Of a DNA stretch of 64,000 nucleotides, positions 10,598 through 19,115 are shown in pieces; position 1 is the stretch's first letter; each line of letters opens with the position of its first letter. Source of the stretch: Bacteroidales bacterium (GTDB taxonomy: Bacteria; Bacteroidota; Bacteroidia; Bacteroidales; UBA932); contig JAEEHS010000033.1 in NCBI GenBank assembly GCA_016281015.1, positions 31,814 to 95,813 on the forward strand, written 5' to 3'. The position numbers and the translations under genes are program-made. The notes under the pieces were generated by a model. The model saw only the letters and a program-made list of their open reading frames with translations. It searched no databases and was not told where the DNA came from.

Positions 10598-10631
10598 CAA
10601 ATATACACAATTTTTCCATCCCGATTGCAAA
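10598..10631 (-). promoter_or_regulatory. Promoter of the acidic protein-miaA unit
   Basis: -33 TTTG at 10628-10631, 22-nt spacer, -7 TATATTTG at 10598-10605, 18 nt from the start. A divergent promoter for the YigZ gene (TAATTTCG at 10648-10655) overlaps this interval. Confidence 0.6.
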
Positions 10632-10662
10632 TTATCTTAAAAAACGCTAATTTCGTACCGAG

Positions 10663-11265
10663 ATGGAAATGAAGGACACATACAGGAGCATAGAATCGCC
10701 CTCTGAAGGCCTCTTCAAAGACAATGGCTCCCGCTTCATTGCCCTTGCCTATCCTGTGGAAAGCGAACAGGAGGTCAAGGAGCATGTGTCCGCCCTCAAA
10801 AAAGAATACCACGACGCCCGCCATCACTGCTACGCCTACCGCCTCGGCCACAGGGGCGAGACCTTCCGTGCCAATGACGACGGGGAGCCTTCCGGCAGCG
10901 CCGGCCGTCCCATCCTCGGCCAGATCGACGCGGCCGCGCTGAGCGACGTGCTGGTCGTGGTGGTCCGCTATTTCGGGGGCATCAAACTCGGCATTCCGGG
11001 GCTGATCCGGGCTTACAAAAGTTCCACCGCGGACGCCCTCTCCAACGCCCGGATCATCGAAAAAACCGCCGGGAAACACTTCCTGGTCCAGTTTGACTAC
11101 CTCAGCATGAACCCGGTCATGAAAGTGCTCAAGGACCTGGGCATCGCCCCGCAGGACCCGGTGTACGGCGAACGCTGCAGCCTCCGCTCCCGGGTGCGGC
11201 TCAGTGCCATCGACAGCTTCCGGGAGCGGCTCAAAGATATCGCAGTAATACAAGAAACCATATAA
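10663..11265 (+). CDS. YigZ/IMPACT family protein (UPF0029)
   Basis: A 200-aa protein with the IMPACT N-terminal domain. The family signature is clear: [24 protein letters not shown] and [20 protein letters not shown] (about residues 50-120). The C-terminal 70 residues match the usual ferredoxin-like extension. The molecular function is not settled; the eukaryotic relative modulates the translation factor kinase GCN2. It is followed after 14 nt by serC and is probably co-transcribed with it. Confidence 0.92.
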   Translation: MEMKDTYRSIESPSEGLFKDNGSRFIALAYPVESEQEVKEHVSALKKEYHDARHHCYAYRLGHRGETFRANDDGEPSGSAGRPILGQIDAAALSDVLVVVVRYFGGIKLGIPGLIRAYKSSTADALSNARIIEKTAGKHFLVQFDYLSMNPVMKVLKDLGIAPQDPVYGERCSLRSRVRLSAIDSFRERLKDIAVIQETI

Positions 11266-11279
11266 TTATCCCTCTTTTT

Positions 11280-12353
11280 ATGTCAAAGAAACATGTATTC
11301 AACGCCGGTCCCTGCCTGCTGCCGCAGGTGGCCATCGACCGGACTATCGAAGCCCTGAAAGATTTCAGCGGCACCGGCGTGTCGCTGATCAGCATTTCCC
11401 ACCGGACCAAGGAATGGGATGCCGTGATGGACGAGTGCCGCGCCCTCTGGCGGGAGCTGCTCCATATTCCGGACACGCACGAGGTCGTTTTCCTCGGCGG
11501 CGGCGCTTCGCTTCAGTTCCTGTATGTGGCCATGAACTACCTGGAGAAGACAGCGGCCTACCTGGACACGGGCGTATGGGCCCATAAGGCCCTGAAAGAG
11601 GCCCAGGGCATCGGGGAGGCCTATGCCATCGCCTCGTCGAAGGACAAGAATTACACCTATATTCCGAAGGGATTCGAAATCCCCGCGGACCTGGATTACC
11701 TCCACATCACCACAAACAACACCATCTATGGAACCGAGATCCATGAGGATATGGACTGCCCGGTCCCGCTGATCGCCGACATGTCCTCCGACATCATGTC
11801 GCGGCCGGTGGACGTTTCGAAGTACGACCTCATCTACGGCGGCGCCCAGAAGAACGTGGGCCCTGCCGGCGTCATCTTCGCCATCATCCGGAAGGACTCC
11901 CTGGGAAAGGTCAGCCGCTACATCCCGACGATGCTCGACTACCGGACCCATATCGACAAGCTGTCCATGTTCAACACCCCGCCGGTCTTCGCCATCTTCG
12001 TGATGAAGGAGACCCTGAAATGGATCAAGAGCATCGGCGGGGTCGAGGCCATCTACGAGATCAACCAGCGCAAGGCCCGGACCCTCTACGACGAGATTGA
12101 CCGCAATTCGCTCTTTGTCGGCACGGCCGAAAAGGAGGACCGCTCCCTGATGAATGTCTGCTTTGTGATGGCTCCCGGAAAGGAAGATCTTCAGGATGAG
12201 TTCTTTGCCTTCGCCAAGGAGCGGGGCATGGTCGGCATCAAGGGTCACCGCTCCGTCGGCGGCTTCCGCGCTTCGCTTTACAATGCCTGCTCCCAGGAAG
12301 ATGTCGACGCCCTCGTCGCCTGCATGCAAGAATTTGAATCGTTGAAAAAATGA
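11280..12353 (+). CDS. serC: Phosphoserine aminotransferase SerC
   Basis: Converts 3-phosphohydroxypyruvate and glutamate to phosphoserine in serine synthesis (PLP enzyme, cytoplasm). The 357-aa protein begins [15 protein letters not shown], has the phosphate/PLP-contact stretch GGGASLQFL, the PLP lysine in [12 protein letters not shown] (about residue 195) and the C-terminal [14 protein letters not shown]. Length is standard. Its stop overlaps the ATG of serA, so both steps of the pathway are coupled; glyA lies 2 kb downstream. Confidence 0.97.
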   Translation: MSKKHVFNAGPCLLPQVAIDRTIEALKDFSGTGVSLISISHRTKEWDAVMDECRALWRELLHIPDTHEVVFLGGGASLQFLYVAMNYLEKTAAYLDTGVWAHKALKEAQGIGEAYAIASSKDKNYTYIPKGFEIPADLDYLHITTNNTIYGTEIHEDMDCPVPLIADMSSDIMSRPVDVSKYDLIYGGAQKNVGPAGVIFAIIRKDSLGKVSRYIPTMLDYRTHIDKLSMFNTPPVFAIFVMKETLKWIKSIGGVEAIYEINQRKARTLYDEIDRNSLFVGTAEKEDRSLMNVCFVMAPGKEDLQDEFFAFAKERGMVGIKGHRSVGGFRASLYNACSQEDVDALVACMQEFESLKK

Positions 12354-13270
12354 AAGTACTGTTAGCAACACAGAAACCCTTTGCGGCTCAGGCCGTGGAA
12401 GGGATCACCGGGATTCTGACCGAAGCGGGTCACGAGGTGGTGAAACTGGAAAAATATCCCGATCAGGCCGACCTCGTGAAGGGGGTCGCCGACATCGACG
12501 CCCTCATCATCCGTTCCGACAAGGTGACCGCTGAAGTGATCGCCGCCGCCCCCCGGCTCAAGATCGTCGTCCGCGCAGGAGCCGGCTACGACAATGTGGA
12601 CCTCGCCGCGGCCAGAGCCAAGGGCATCGTCGTGATGAACACCCCGGGACAGAACTCCAACGCCGTCGCCGAACTCGCCCTCGGCATGATGGTCTTCATG
12701 GCCCGGACCCAGTTCACCCCGGCCACCGGCAGCGAACTGCTGGGAAAACGCCTCGGCGTCCAGGCCTACGGCCATGTGGGCCGCCTGGTCGGCGAGAAAG
12801 CCAAGGCCCTCGGGATGAGCGTCTCGGCCCTCGATCCCTTCCTCAGCGACGAGCAGATCCTCGCCGGCGGTGCGACCCCCGTCCACAGCGTGGAAGAGCT
12901 TTATGCCGCTGCGGACTATCTGTCCATCCACATCCCCGCCCTGCCTTCGACCATCGGTTCCATCGGCTACGACCTTATCACCCGGATGCCGAAGGGAGCA
13001 ACCCTCATCAATACCGCCCGGAAAGAAGTAATTGACGAAGAAGGCCTTATGAAAGCGTTGGAGGATCGTCCGGACCTGAAATACGTCACCGACGTCATGC
13101 CCGACAACTATGCCGCCCTTCAGGAGAAATTCGGCCTCCGGGTCTTCGCCACGCCGAAGAAGATGGGCGCCCAGACGGCCGAGGCCAATATCAACGCCGG
13201 CCTCGCCGCCGCCCGGCAGATCGCCGATTTCTTCGCCACGGGCAACACGCGTTTCCAAGTCAACAAATAA
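12350..13270 (+). CDS. serA: D-3-phosphoglycerate dehydrogenase, Lys-type (type III)
   Basis: Oxidises 3-phosphoglycerate to phosphohydroxypyruvate, the first step of serine synthesis. The 306-aa protein has the 2-hydroxyacid dehydrogenase fold, with [10 protein letters not shown] (about 80), an NAD-binding turn AYGHVGR (about 140) and [13 protein letters not shown] (about 222). It lacks the C-terminal ACT regulatory domain. At the usual catalytic His (TPHIGAST) it reads TPKKMGAQT, i.e. Lys. This substitution is known in the short PGDH of Bacteroides and Entamoeba, so the enzyme is expected to work. Overlaps serC by 4 nt. Confidence 0.93.
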   Translation: MKVLLATQKPFAAQAVEGITGILTEAGHEVVKLEKYPDQADLVKGVADIDALIIRSDKVTAEVIAAAPRLKIVVRAGAGYDNVDLAAARAKGIVVMNTPGQNSNAVAELALGMMVFMARTQFTPATGSELLGKRLGVQAYGHVGRLVGEKAKALGMSVSALDPFLSDEQILAGGATPVHSVEELYAAADYLSIHIPALPSTIGSIGYDLITRMPKGATLINTARKEVIDEEGLMKALEDRPDLKYVTDVMPDNYAALQEKFGLRVFATPKKMGAQTAEANINAGLAAARQIADFFATGNTRFQVNK

Positions 13271-13289
13271 TCTTTAAATCTCCCCTACC

Positions 13290-13814
13290 ATGAAAGTACT
13301 TTACCGCATCGTGGCCGCCATCCTGGCCTTCTGCATCATCAACTCCTGCTCCGTCCTGTCGAAGGTCGCGGGCAGCGGAAACGGCAACCAGAACGGCCTG
13401 GCCACCGGCCTCGCCCTCCTCGGCCTGTACAAAGCCATCAAAGGTGCCAACACCGGCTCCACGGCTCCTGTCAACGCCAACAACCTGGACCTGTCGAACA
13501 CGACCAACCTGCTGAACCTCGGCCAGCTTCTCACCGGTGCCAGCACCCTTCAGAACGCGACCCCGAACTACACCTCGCAGTTCTCCAACGGGCTGATCAG
13601 CGGCTCCTCCAACCTGGTGAACCAGAACAACGTGTCGAGCATCATTTCCAGCCTGCTGGGCCTGAACAACATCAACAATTCAGCCCTTCTGGCCGCTGCC
13701 CAGACGCCGCAGACCAAGAGCGCGACGACAACGACCCCGGCCGTCACAACCCAGACGACGGGCGTTTCCGAGACCCTCTCCGCCCTCACGGGGATCCTCG
13801 GCCTGTTGAAATAA
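13290..13814 (+). CDS. Asn/Thr/Ser-rich lipoprotein of unknown function
   Basis: A 174-aa protein with a lipoprotein signal (lipobox INSC, Cys at about 20). The mature part is low in charge and rich in Asn, Leu, Ser and Thr, with repeated hydrophobic blocks such as ISSLLGLNNIN. The family is not recognised. It follows serA by 19 nt and so probably shares its transcript. It runs convergently into the SpoU methyltransferase gene with only 6 nt between stops. Confidence 0.75.
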   Translation: MKVLYRIVAAILAFCIINSCSVLSKVAGSGNGNQNGLATGLALLGLYKAIKGANTGSTAPVNANNLDLSNTTNLLNLGQLLTGASTLQNATPNYTSQFSNGLISGSSNLVNQNNVSSIISSLLGLNNINNSALLAAAQTPQTKSATTTTPAVTTQTTGVSETLSALTGILGLLK

Positions 13815-13820
13815 AGGGTA

Positions 13821-14345
13821 TTACCTCACCATCTCCCAGAGGACCACACCGACGCTGACGGAGACGTTGAGCGAGTGTTTGGTTCCTCTCTGGGGAATTT
13901 CCAATGCGAAGTCGGAGGCGTCAACAACATCCTGGGAGACGCCTTCGACTTCGTTTCCGAAGACGAGGGCGTACTTGTGGCCCGGCTCAGGGCGGAAGGT
14001 GCCGAGTTTCACGGAATGGACCGTCTGCTCGACAGCGATGAGCGTATAGCCTTCGGCGCGAAGCTGCCGGACCACCGAAAGCGTATCGGCCGCATGTTCC
14101 CAGGGAACCGCGTCCTCGGCTCCGAGGGCGGATTTGTGGATTTCCGGCGAGGGAGGGGCGGCGCTGATGCCGCAGAGCCAGAGCTTGTCCACCCCGAAAG
14201 CGTCCGCGCTCCGGAAGGCGGAGCCGACATTATGGGCCGAGCGGATATTGTCCAGGACAAGGACGATGCCGCTGTCCGCTTTCCGGCGGTACTGCTCCGG
14301 GCTGAGGCGCCCCAGTTCGATATTCAGCAGTTTCCGGTCTTTCAT
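13821..14345 (-). CDS. SpoU/TrmH-family RNA 2'-O-methyltransferase
   Basis: A 174-aa SPOUT methyltransferase with the three motifs: [19 protein letters not shown] (motif 1, about 32-50), [13 protein letters not shown] (motif 2, about 130) and [18 protein letters not shown] (motif 3, about 150). The N-terminal substrate-binding domain is absent, so it is of the short type; whether it modifies tRNA or rRNA cannot be told. The ORF track runs to 15374, but that extension is antisense to glyA; the start used is ATG 14345, 5 nt from a TATCTTTG -7 box. Confidence 0.9.
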   Translation of the reverse strand: MKDRKLLNIELGRLSPEQYRRKADSGIVLVLDNIRSAHNVGSAFRSADAFGVDKLWLCGISAAPPSPEIHKSALGAEDAVPWEHAADTLSVVRQLRAEGYTLIAVEQTVHSVKLGTFRPEPGHKYALVFGNEVEGVSQDVVDASDFALEIPQRGTKHSLNVSVSVGVVLWEMVR

Positions 14346-14350
14346 GGACA

Positions 14351-14387
14351 CAAAGATAGCGTTTTCCCCGAAAAAAGCGTATATTTG
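14351..14387. promoter_or_regulatory. Divergent -7 boxes for the SpoU methyltransferase and glyA
   Basis: Minus strand TATCTTTG at 14351-14358 (5 nt from the methyltransferase ATG) and plus strand TATATTTG at 14380-14387 (18 nt from the glyA ATG). Both match TAnnTTTG exactly; -33 elements are poor. Confidence 0.6.
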
Positions 14388-14405
14388 TCCATCAAACCAC
14401 ATCGC

Positions 14406-15749
14406 ATGAAACAAGATCTTCAGGTCTTCGACCTTATCAAGAAGGAGCAGGAACGCCAGTCCTCCGGGCTGGAACTGATTGCTTCCGAGAATTATGTATC
14501 CGACCAGGTGCTCGCGGCCATGGGCTCGATCTGCACCAACAAATACGCCGAAGGCTATCCCGGCAAACGCTATTACGGCGGCTGCGAAGTCGTGGACCAG
14601 ATCGAACAGCTGGCCATCGACCGCCTCTGCGCCCTGTACGAGGCCGAATATGCCAATGTCCAGCCCCATTCCGGCGCCCAGGCGAACATGGCCGTCATCA
14701 TGGCCTGCCTGCGTCCGGGAGACGTGTTTATGGGTCTGGACCTCTCGATGGGCGGACACCTGACCCACGGCTCCCCCGTCAACGCTTCCGGCATCCTCTA
14801 CAAGCCGGTTGCCTATGGCCTGGACCCCGAAACGGGGCTCGTGGACTATGACGAGATGGAGCGGAAGGCCCTGGAGCACCAGCCGAAACTCATCATCGGC
14901 GGCGCCTCGGCCTACAGCCGCGAATGGGATTACGAGCGCATGCGCCGCATCGCCGACAAGGTGGGCGCGCTCCTTTGGATCGATATGGCCCATACCGCCG
15001 GCCTCATTGCCGCCGGGCTCCTGAAAAACCCGGTCAAATACGCCCATATCGTTACCTCCACGACCCACAAGACCCTCCGCGGCCCCCGCGGCGGGGTCAT
15101 CCTGATGGGGAAGGACTTCGACAATCCCTGGGGGCTCACCACCCCGAAGGGCGAGATCAAGAAGATGTCCGCCATCCTGAACTCCAGCGTCTTCCCGGGC
15201 GTGCAGGGCGGTCCGCTTGAGCACGTGATTGCCGCCAAGGCCGTTGCCTTCTACGAGGCGGCCCAGCCGGAATTCCGGCAGTACCAGCAGCAGGTCGTCA
15301 CCAACGCCGCCGCCATGGCCGACGAGTTCCTGCGCCGGGGCTACAAGCTGATTTCCGGCGGGACGGACAACCACCTGATGCTGCTGGACCTGAGGACCAA
15401 ATTCCCGGATCTGAGCGGCCGGGTGGCCGAGAAAGAACTCGGCCGCGCCGATATTACCGTCAACAAGAACATGGTCCCCTTCGACAGCCGCAGCGCCTTC
15501 GCGACGAGCGGCCTGAGGGTCGGAACGCCTGCCATCACCTCCCGCGGCTTTGACGAGAAAGACATGGTTTTCGTCGTCGATCTGATTGATACCGTACTTT
15601 CTTCTGCGTCAGCGCATGTTGCCGCCCTGACGGCCAAAGAGCCCACCGAGGCCGACCTATCCGAGCAGAAGGCCCATGCCGACCTTGTCGCCGAAGTACG
15701 CCGGAAGGTCCACATGATGACTGCCGGCAGACCACTTAACCGTTATTAG
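14406..15749 (+). CDS. glyA: Serine hydroxymethyltransferase GlyA
   Basis: Interconverts serine and glycine while charging tetrahydrofolate with a one-carbon unit. The 447-aa protein has [13 protein letters not shown] near the N-terminus, HSGAQAN, the PLP lysine in [15 protein letters not shown] (about residue 228) and the C-terminal [13 protein letters not shown]. Length is slightly above the usual 415-430. The 624-aa track ORF includes 177 spurious upstream codons antisense to the methyltransferase gene. The nuclease lipoprotein gene starts 4 nt after the stop. Confidence 0.97.
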   Translation: MKQDLQVFDLIKKEQERQSSGLELIASENYVSDQVLAAMGSICTNKYAEGYPGKRYYGGCEVVDQIEQLAIDRLCALYEAEYANVQPHSGAQANMAVIMACLRPGDVFMGLDLSMGGHLTHGSPVNASGILYKPVAYGLDPETGLVDYDEMERKALEHQPKLIIGGASAYSREWDYERMRRIADKVGALLWIDMAHTAGLIAAGLLKNPVKYAHIVTSTTHKTLRGPRGGVILMGKDFDNPWGLTTPKGEIKKMSAILNSSVFPGVQGGPLEHVIAAKAVAFYEAAQPEFRQYQQQVVTNAAAMADEFLRRGYKLISGGTDNHLMLLDLRTKFPDLSGRVAEKELGRADITVNKNMVPFDSRSAFATSGLRVGTPAITSRGFDEKDMVFVVDLIDTVLSSASAHVAALTAKEPTEADLSEQKAHADLVAEVRRKVHMMTAGRPLNRY

Positions 15750-15753
15750 TTCC

Positions 15754-17319
15754 ATGAGAATCTGGACCTTCGCCCTGGCACTGGGGCTTGCCGTCAGTTG
15801 TACGGCCCCTGCTGCCGACGCGCCGCTTACCTTCAGCGTCCAGGCCCTTTCGCTTGACGCCAAGGGCTCTGAAGTGACGTTTATCGCCCATACCAAGAGC
15901 GAAACCTGGACGGTCGAGCCGTCCGAGAGTTGGATCCATGTCACGCCGACTAGCGGCAGCGGCACGGTCAACGTCAAAGTCAGCGCCTCCCCCAACCCGC
16001 GGGAAGAGGAGCGGAGCGGCTCGCTGAACTTTTCCATGCCGGGGGCCTTCAACGGCATCATGGCCCTCCCTCTCACCCAGGCGGCCGGGGATGGTTCCGA
16101 GGGGCCTAACGGCCCTGACGGCCCCGGCGGCGAGGCCACGGCGGTCGTAACGACCCTCGCGGCGAGTGAGGTGACGGCCTATTCAGCCATCCTGAATGCT
16201 TCGTTCAGCGGTCTCTCCACCGTCAATCCTCCCCAGAACGTCATTTTCCGCTGGGGTGAGGCCGAAGACCATCTGACGCAGGAAATCGCTGCCGAAGAGA
16301 GCGTTTCCAGCAGCGAGGGGAGCTATTTCGCCACCTTGTCGGAACTCAGCGGCAAGACCCAGTACTACTTCCAGGCCAGCCTGGATGCCTGGGACGAAAC
16401 GGCAGGTGCTTACCGGACGGTCAGCGGCAAGGTCCTCTCGTTCACCACCCGGCAGAACGCCGTCTACACCGGCACCATCGACTGGCCGGAACTTCCCCAG
16501 CTTGATTATACGCACTATACGGAAGGCGGAAACTACTACATCGACAATAACAATCCGGCCCTCTACTACACCCATCACTGGACAAACGAAAAGACAGCCG
16601 CTTCCGGCTCGGCCTACCAGCGGAACTACACCGTCTGCTGGCACAGCCAGTACAAGTGCCCGGTCTGGGTGGCGGCGCCAAGGCACAGCTGGTACAACGG
16701 CGGTTCCGGGCGTTCAAGCTATTCTCACAATCCGGACATGCCGAGGGAGGTCCAGTACACATCGACCAGCGGCAGCGGCACCTACAACCGCGGCCATATG
16801 CTCGGCTCTGCCGAACGCACCCGCTCCAGCGCCATCAACAAGCAGGTTTTCTACGTGACGAACATCGCCCCGCAGCACGCCACCTATTTCAATACCGGCG
16901 GCGGCGGATGGAACAAACTGGAAGACTGGGTGGACAAAAAAGTCTGCTCCGACACCCTCTACATCGTCATCGGCTGCTATTTCGATGACTTCACCGACGG
17001 CTACGGCAACCATGCCGAACCCTCCAAGATTCCGTCTTTCATGGGCACATCCAATGTACAGTGTCCTACGATGATGTACTACGCCCTGCTGCGGACCAAA
17101 AACGGGAACAGCAACAAAGCCGTCAAGGACTGCCGGGCCGACGAACTGATGTGCGCCGCCTTTGTCCGGGCCCATGCCGCCGGCACCAAGGGACAGGAAG
17201 TCACCGCCAAGGAAATGATGACGATCACAGACCTGGAGAAACTGACCGGATTCACGTTCTTCGCAAACGTACCCAATGCCCCGAAAGACAGCATCACCCC
17301 CTCCGACTGGGGACTGTAA
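15754..17319 (+). CDS. Secreted DNA/RNA non-specific endonuclease lipoprotein with BACON and Fn3-like domains
   Basis: A 521-aa protein: lipoprotein signal (LGLAVSC), a BACON-type domain at about 25-110 (TWTVEPSESWIHVTPTSGSG), a Gly/Pro linker (GPNGPDGPGG), an Fn3-like domain at about 130-230, and a NUC nuclease domain at about 250-510. The catalytic motif is YNRGHMLGSAERT, with the general-base His in RGH, and Asn from NIAPQ can complete metal binding. The substrate is probably extracellular DNA, for nutrient scavenging or biofilm turnover; this is inference. It follows glyA by 4 nt. Confidence 0.9.
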   Translation: MRIWTFALALGLAVSCTAPAADAPLTFSVQALSLDAKGSEVTFIAHTKSETWTVEPSESWIHVTPTSGSGTVNVKVSASPNPREEERSGSLNFSMPGAFNGIMALPLTQAAGDGSEGPNGPDGPGGEATAVVTTLAASEVTAYSAILNASFSGLSTVNPPQNVIFRWGEAEDHLTQEIAAEESVSSSEGSYFATLSELSGKTQYYFQASLDAWDETAGAYRTVSGKVLSFTTRQNAVYTGTIDWPELPQLDYTHYTEGGNYYIDNNNPALYYTHHWTNEKTAASGSAYQRNYTVCWHSQYKCPVWVAAPRHSWYNGGSGRSSYSHNPDMPREVQYTSTSGSGTYNRGHMLGSAERTRSSAINKQVFYVTNIAPQHATYFNTGGGGWNKLEDWVDKKVCSDTLYIVIGCYFDDFTDGYGNHAEPSKIPSFMGTSNVQCPTMMYYALLRTKNGNSNKAVKDCRADELMCAAFVRAHAAGTKGQEVTAKEMMTITDLEKLTGFTFFANVPNAPKDSITPSDWGL

Positions 17320-17346
17320 GATAATGACTTCTAACCACTGATAATT

Positions 17347-18609
17347 ATGGTCCGAGTAAAACCCTTCGCGGCAATCCGTCCGCCCAAAGATTTGGTGACC
17401 GAGGTCGCCGCACCCCCGTATGATGTCCTGAACTCCGAGGAAGCCCGCGCGATGGCCGGGGAGAAATCCCTGCTGCATATCACCAAGCCGGAGATTGACT
17501 TTAGCCCCATTGCCGGCGAGCACGAGCAGCGCACCTATGACAAGGCCGTAGCGAATTTCAAGGCCTGGAAAGAGAAAGGCTGGCTCCGCCAGGACGGCAA
17601 ACCCGAATACTATGTCTATGCCCAGACGATGGGCCGCCGCACCCAGTACGGCCTCGTCCTCTGTGCCCATACCGACGACTACGCCTCCGGGATTATCAAA
17701 AAGCACGAACTGACCCGCAAGGACAAGGAAGACGACCGGATGATCCATGTCCGTATCCAGAACGCGAACATCGAACCGGTGTTCTTCGCCTACAAGGACA
17801 ACGCCTCCCTCAACGAGATCGTCGCCAAGGCCGCCGCCGGGAAGCCGGAATACAAGTTCACGGACGAGAATGGTTTTGTCCATACCTTCTGGATCATCGA
17901 CGATGACGCGACCATCGCGCGCATCACCGAAATCTTTACGAGTGAGGTGGATGCCTTCTACGTGGCCGACGGCCATCACCGTACGGCGGCCGCTGCCCGG
18001 GTCGGTGCCGAGAAACGCGCCCAGAACCCCGCCCATACCGGAGAGGAAGAGTACAACTGGTTCATGGCGGTCTGCTTCCCCCAGAGCCACCTCGCCATCA
18101 TCGACTACAACCGGGTCGTGAAGGACCTCAACGGACTCAGCGAAGAAGCCTTCCTGAAAGCCCTGGAAGCGGATTTCGAGGTCGCTTTGGCTTCCAAGCC
18201 GCGCTGCGGCCGTCCCGCCAAACCCGCCGCCCCGACCGGCCTCCACAACTTCTCGATGTACCTCGGCGACAAATGGTATTCCCTCACGGCCAAGCCCGGC
18301 CGCTATGACGACAGCGATCCGATCGGCGTGCTGGATGTGACCATCCTGTCCCAGCTGGTGCTGGACAAGATCCTCGGTATCAAGGACCTCCGCACCGACA
18401 AGCGCATCGACTTCGTCGGCGGAATCCGTGGCCTCGGCGAGCTGAGCCGCCGTGTGGACTCCGGAGAGATGAAAGTCGCCTTCGCCCTCTATCCCGTGTC
18501 CATGGACCAGCTCATCCGCATCGCCGACACCGGCAACATCATGCCCCCGAAGACGACCTGGTTCGAGCCCAAGCTCCGCTCCGGCCTCGCCATCCACTCG
18601 CTGGTGTAG
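17347..18609 (+). CDS. DUF1015 family protein
   Basis: A 420-aa protein that matches DUF1015 from end to end: VKPFAAIRPP, VAAPPYDVLNSEEAR at the N-terminus and the central YVADGHHRTAAA (about 208-219). The family often sits beside serC/serA in Bacteroidetes and anaerobes, as here, and a link to serine metabolism has been suggested; the reaction is not known to me. The last codons and stop are part of a 20-bp tandem duplication. Confidence 0.9.
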   Translation: MVRVKPFAAIRPPKDLVTEVAAPPYDVLNSEEARAMAGEKSLLHITKPEIDFSPIAGEHEQRTYDKAVANFKAWKEKGWLRQDGKPEYYVYAQTMGRRTQYGLVLCAHTDDYASGIIKKHELTRKDKEDDRMIHVRIQNANIEPVFFAYKDNASLNEIVAKAAAGKPEYKFTDENGFVHTFWIIDDDATIARITEIFTSEVDAFYVADGHHRTAAAARVGAEKRAQNPAHTGEEEYNWFMAVCFPQSHLAIIDYNRVVKDLNGLSEEAFLKALEADFEVALASKPRCGRPAKPAAPTGLHNFSMYLGDKWYSLTAKPGRYDDSDPIGVLDVTILSQLVLDKILGIKDLRTDKRIDFVGGIRGLGELSRRVDSGEMKVAFALYPVSMDQLIRIADTGNIMPPKTTWFEPKLRSGLAIHSLV

Positions 18610-18641
18610 CGCATCCCCTGTTGGTGTAGCGCATCCCCTGC
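18602..18641 (+). repeat. 20-bp tandem repeat spanning the DUF1015 stop codon
   Basis: TGGTGTAGCGCATCCCCTG(T/C) occurs twice head to tail. The first copy holds the last codon and stop (TAG 18607-18609), the second repeats the stop in a different frame. Confidence 0.9.
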
Positions 18642-18651
18642 CGGGGAGACC

Positions 18652-18758
18652 CGTGAAATGGAAACAACTGATTGATAGCTACTTGCCTAATTCAACCTCT
18701 GCAATATGCGGAGGTTGAATTGCATAAAGAATTGGTAGTGAGGCGTTTCCATTTCACG
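18652..18758 (+). repeat. Family B element, copy B1 (107 bp, MITE-like)
   Basis: Perfect 14-bp terminal inverted repeats (CGTGAAATGGAAAC and its complement) enclose an internal hairpin (CAACCTCTGCA, ATAT, GCGGAGGTTG). It has the same length and layout as B2 at 56885-56991. The remaining arms differ in sequence between copies. Confidence 0.85.
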
Positions 18759-18827
18759 CCTCATTGTACCTGCGGGAGAAGCAGCTAGGGCCACGGGTTA
18801 TTGTCAGGGTGTTCCAGAGGTGCCACA

Positions 18828-19075
18828 CGGAGGGCATAGGAGCCGGAGAGGCAGGGGGCCAGCGGACGGCGTAGCCGCCCGTGGCTGCGTGAACGGGAGG
18901 GGCCCACAAGCGCAGCGACGTGGGAGGGATAGGGCCGTAGGCCCGTAACGGGCCGCTGGCCCCCTGCCCGCAGGCGACTGCCCGACGTGCCGCACCGCCC
19001 GTCCCGGACCTACAGGACGGCGGGACCTGCGGGAGAACGAAAATGGCGGAAATCGTTCGGCGGCAGGGACAGCGG
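18828..19075 (+). repeat. Family C structured element, copy C1 (candidate structured RNA)
   Basis: Conserved 5' block CGGAGGGCATAGGAGCCGGA, then an 11-bp long-range stem (GGCAGGGGGCC 18850-18860 with GGCCCCCTGCC 18958-18968) enclosing a variable hairpin, a conserved CCCACAAGCG...GTGGG hairpin and a GGGCCGTAGGCCC hairpin. A GC hairpin and an AACG...CGTT hairpin follow. C2 at 57.2 kb keeps every stem with different bases in several. No convincing reading frame is conserved. It ends in 17-bp tandem repeats (19066-19110). Confidence 0.7.
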
Positions 19076-19115
19076 GACCTGCGGGACAGCGGAACCTGCG
19101 GGACAGCGGGAGGGA

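Noticed and set aside
12350-13270. serA as an inactive pseudo-enzyme because the catalytic His is missing
   Set aside because: The Lys-for-His change is characteristic of a functional short PGDH subtype, and the gene is translationally coupled to serC.
18804-18995. Minus-strand ORF over element C1, similar to one over C2 (57204-57551)
   Set aside because: The peptides share GPLPLRLLCPP because the DNA repeat is shared; frame and length are not conserved outside the structured blocks, and the changes preserve base pairing, not codons.
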